Both the position numbers and the translations under genes were made by a program. This document shows, one piece after another, positions 5,304 through 6,466 of a stretch of DNA of 6,466 bases (positions within the stretch are counted from its first letter, which is position 1; each line of letters opens with the position of its first letter). The stretch is from contig CALIRN010000031.1 in the NCBI GenBank assembly GCA_938042265.1, positions 1-6,466 on the forward strand. Reading direction: 5' to 3'. The notes under the pieces were generated by a model. The model saw only the letters and a list, made by a program, of their open reading frames with translations, was not told the DNA's origin and searched no databases. Source of the DNA: an uncultured Eubacteriaceae bacterium (GTDB lineage: Bacteria; Bacillota; Clostridia; Lachnospirales; CAG-274).

Positions 5304-5747
5304 ATGAGCTATGAGTCTGATTTATATATAGTTGACAGCAGAGTTCTGCCGGAGGTTTTCGGTAAGGTGGTAGCTGTTAAAAAATTAATAGACGAAAACA
5401 ATTCTCTTACTGTACAGGAGGCTGCTTTAAAGGTGGGTATCAGCCGCAGTGCCTTTTATAAATACAGGGATTATATTTTTCCTCTCGGTGAGGATAAGCG
5501 CGGGCATACAGTGATCTTTGCCTGTAACCTGTCCGATAAGCCGGGACTTTTGTCTACTGTGCTTGATATTATTGCAGGCGAGGAGGTTAATATACTTACC
5601 ATTAATCAGACTATACCTATAAACGGCATTGCTAACGTTACAATCAGCGTTGAGGTAAGCCGTATGAAAAATGACATTGGTGTGTTGCTGGATAAATTAA
5701 GGATAATAGACGGACTGTTATCCATTAAAATAATTGCTAGGGAGTGA
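5304..5747 (+). CDS. HTH-ACT domain regulator, UPF0735 / PheB-ThrR type
   Basis: A 147-residue protein with a short N-terminal helix-turn-helix (about 34-56, LTVQEAALKVGISRSAFYKY) and a C-terminal ACT domain (about 69-145). The ACT part contains the ligand-loop signature SDKPGLLSTVLDIIA. ACT domains bind amino acids, so this is expected to be an amino-acid-responsive transcription factor in the cytoplasm. The family is UPF0735, to which B. subtilis PheB belongs; from memory, that protein has been reported as ThrR, a regulator of threonine synthesis. The neighbour supports this, since homoserine dehydrogenase starts 7 bases after its stop. AGGAG at 5290-5294, 9 bases from the ATG, supports the start. 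Length matches the family. Old annotations as chorismate mutase in this family are misleading. The effector (threonine, homoserine or another amino acid) is inferred, not shown. Confidence 0.93.
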   Translation: MSYESDLYIVDSRVLPEVFGKVVAVKKLIDENNSLTVQEAALKVGISRSAFYKYRDYIFPLGEDKRGHTVIFACNLSDKPGLLSTVLDIIAGEEVNILTINQTIPINGIANVTISVEVSRMKNDIGVLLDKLRIIDGLLSIKIIARE

Positions 5748-5754
5748 AAAATTT

Positions 5755-6466
5755 ATGGCAGCTATTGCTATTTTGGGCTACGGTACTGTAGGCTCAGGTG
5801 TATACGAGGTACTTAACACTAACGGTGAAAGTATTGACAAAAAGGCTTTAAAGCCAATTACAATTAAATATGTGCTTGACCTTAGGGATTTCCCAGGAGA
5901 TCCTGTTGAAAGTGTTTTAACTCACGATTTTGAGGATATTATCTCAGATGATGAGGTTGAGGTTATTGTAGAGGTTATGGGTGGCATTGAGCCTGCATAT
6001 ACCTTTGTAAAGCGCTCTATTTTAAAGGGCAAGAGTGTTTGCACCTCAAATAAGGCACTTGTTGCAAAGCATGGCGCAGAGCTCTTAAGGCTTGCCAATG
6101 AAAATAATGTTAATTTCCTTTTTGAGGCAAGCGTGGGTGGAGGTATTCCCATTATCCGCCCTATTATAAGGAGTATTACCTCTGATAAAATTGAGGAAAT
6201 CACAGGTATTCTAAACGGTACTACAAACTATATGCTTACTAAGATGGGCGATGAGGGACTTGAATATGATGATGTTTTAAAGGAGTTTAAGAAAACATCG
6301 GATTATCAGGAACTTCCCGAAACAAAGGAAGATGCCGAAAAGAAAAAACAGACTAAAAAAGTTTCGTCTGCCGAACCGGCAGACGAAACAGATGATATAC
6401 AGGAAGATTGGAAAAATGCTTTCCTGGCGGAAAGTACCGGTGTATCCGTAGGTACTACACATACAG
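5755..6466 (+). CDS. hom: homoserine dehydrogenase, N-terminal part, with abnormal in-frame tail; open at window end
   Basis: Homoserine dehydrogenase reduces aspartate semialdehyde to homoserine with NAD(P)H at the branch to threonine and methionine. Residues 1-177 are unmistakable: the Rossmann motif GYGTVGSG (8-15), VEVMGG (72-77), TSNKALVAKHG (97-107), FEASVGGGIPII (123-134) and GILNGTTNYMLTKM (151-164). After Glu177 the expected AQ-LGYAEADPTADVEG block, which starts the catalytic substrate-binding region, is absent. Instead the open frame continues for 60 residues with an unrelated Lys/Glu-rich sequence to the window edge. The product as read could not be a working enzyme. AGGGAG at 5739-5744, inside the end of the preceding regulator gene, sits 10 bases before the ATG. 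The spacing of 7 bases from the regulator stop indicates an operon. Either the contig is chimeric at 6285/6286 or the gene is rearranged. Confidence 0.93.
   Translation, partial: MAAIAILGYGTVGSGVYEVLNTNGESIDKKALKPITIKYVLDLRDFPGDPVESVLTHDFEDIISDDEVEVIVEVMGGIEPAYTFVKRSILKGKSVCTSNKALVAKHGAELLRLANENNVNFLFEASVGGGIPIIRPIIRSITSDKIEEITGILNGTTNYMLTKMGDEGLEYDDVLKEFKKTSDYQELPETKEDAEKKKQTKKVSSAEPADETDDIQEDWKNAFLAESTGVSVGTTHT
6286..6466 (+). other. sequence of unknown origin fused to hom
   Basis: From 6286 homology to homoserine dehydrogenase is gone. In the same frame the translation is a charged, probably disordered stretch (ELPETKEDAEKKKQTKK, then SSAEPADETDD) followed by EDWKNAFLAESTGVSVGTTHT-like residues that I do not recognise. 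Codon choice changes: glutamate is GAA each time here, while the hom part uses mostly GAG; CCG, TCG and GCG also appear. It could be a piece of another gene's linker. It could also be non-coding DNA: on the minus strand a frame entering from the edge ends at a TAG (6455-6457), followed 65 bases later by a terminator-like hairpin. No function is assigned. Confidence 0.6.
6355..6389 (-). terminator. perfect 13-bp hairpin with T-run on the minus strand
   Basis: GTTTCGTCTGCCG (6361-6373) is perfectly complementary to 6377-6389 across a 3-base loop. On the minus strand the stem is followed by six T residues (A6355-A6360 on +), the textbook form of an intrinsic terminator for a gene arriving from beyond the window's right edge. 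On the + strand no T-run follows. Inside an open reading frame such a perfect stem is unusual, which argues that this tail may not be coding on +. Confidence 0.6.

Noticed and set aside
5922..6203. Minus-strand open frame inside hom
   Set aside because: It is antisense to conserved homoserine dehydrogenase motifs; a shadow.
6277..6462. Minus-strand Phe/Cys-rich open frame at the right edge
   Set aside because: It spans the suspicious junction and reads straight through the terminator-like hairpin. Its phenylalanine richness is the complement of GAA/AAA codons.

Overview
The window looks like a contig piece from a low-GC, spore-forming-type Firmicute of class Clostridia, probably a gut Oscillospiraceae/Lachnospiraceae-like organism. 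This rests on the clostridial style of FabF, DedA and the ACT-HTH/Hom pair, strong AAGGAGG/GGAGG ribosome binding sites, and a conserved cysteine-rich protein of a clostridial type. It is open at both ends: it starts inside fabF and stops inside an open frame that begins as homoserine dehydrogenase.

Layout: 1-1143 is chromosomal backbone, the 3' part of fabF followed by a DedA-family membrane protein on the + strand. 1144-3510 is AT-rich and is best read as a small, decayed integrated element. It holds an unexplained non-coding stretch with several inverted repeats (1144-1511), a broken IS3-family transposase on the minus strand (about 1512-1791), the C-terminal third of a dUTPase with no start (about 1792-2007), a small Tn916-type excisionase (2048-2257) and an apparently intact tyrosine integrase (2340-3482). 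The integrase stop codon overlaps two perfect tandem 11-bp repeats, which are candidate integrase arm sites. 3545-4342 is a minus-strand cysteine-rich conserved protein whose 3' end faces the integrase and may mark the integration target. 4472-5095 is a lipoprotein with its own promoter and a strong terminator. 5304-6285 is an operon of an HTH-ACT regulator (PheB/ThrR type) and homoserine dehydrogenase.

How the parts work together: the regulator and hom share one promoter (TTGCAA-17-TATTAT) and fit control of the threonine/methionine branch. xis and int form a two-gene recombination module. Between them, a terminator hairpin and a good promoter are nested so that the hairpin can form only in transcripts entering from xis, not in transcripts that start at the int promoter.

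The most abnormal spot is 6285/6286. Homoserine dehydrogenase homology stops sharply after residue 177. It is replaced, in frame, by a charged low-complexity stretch with different codon choice (GAA only, no GAG) and a 13-bp perfect hairpin. A chimeric contig end is the simplest explanation, with genuine rearrangement as the alternative. I saw no tRNA, rRNA, CRISPR array or recognisable defence system.
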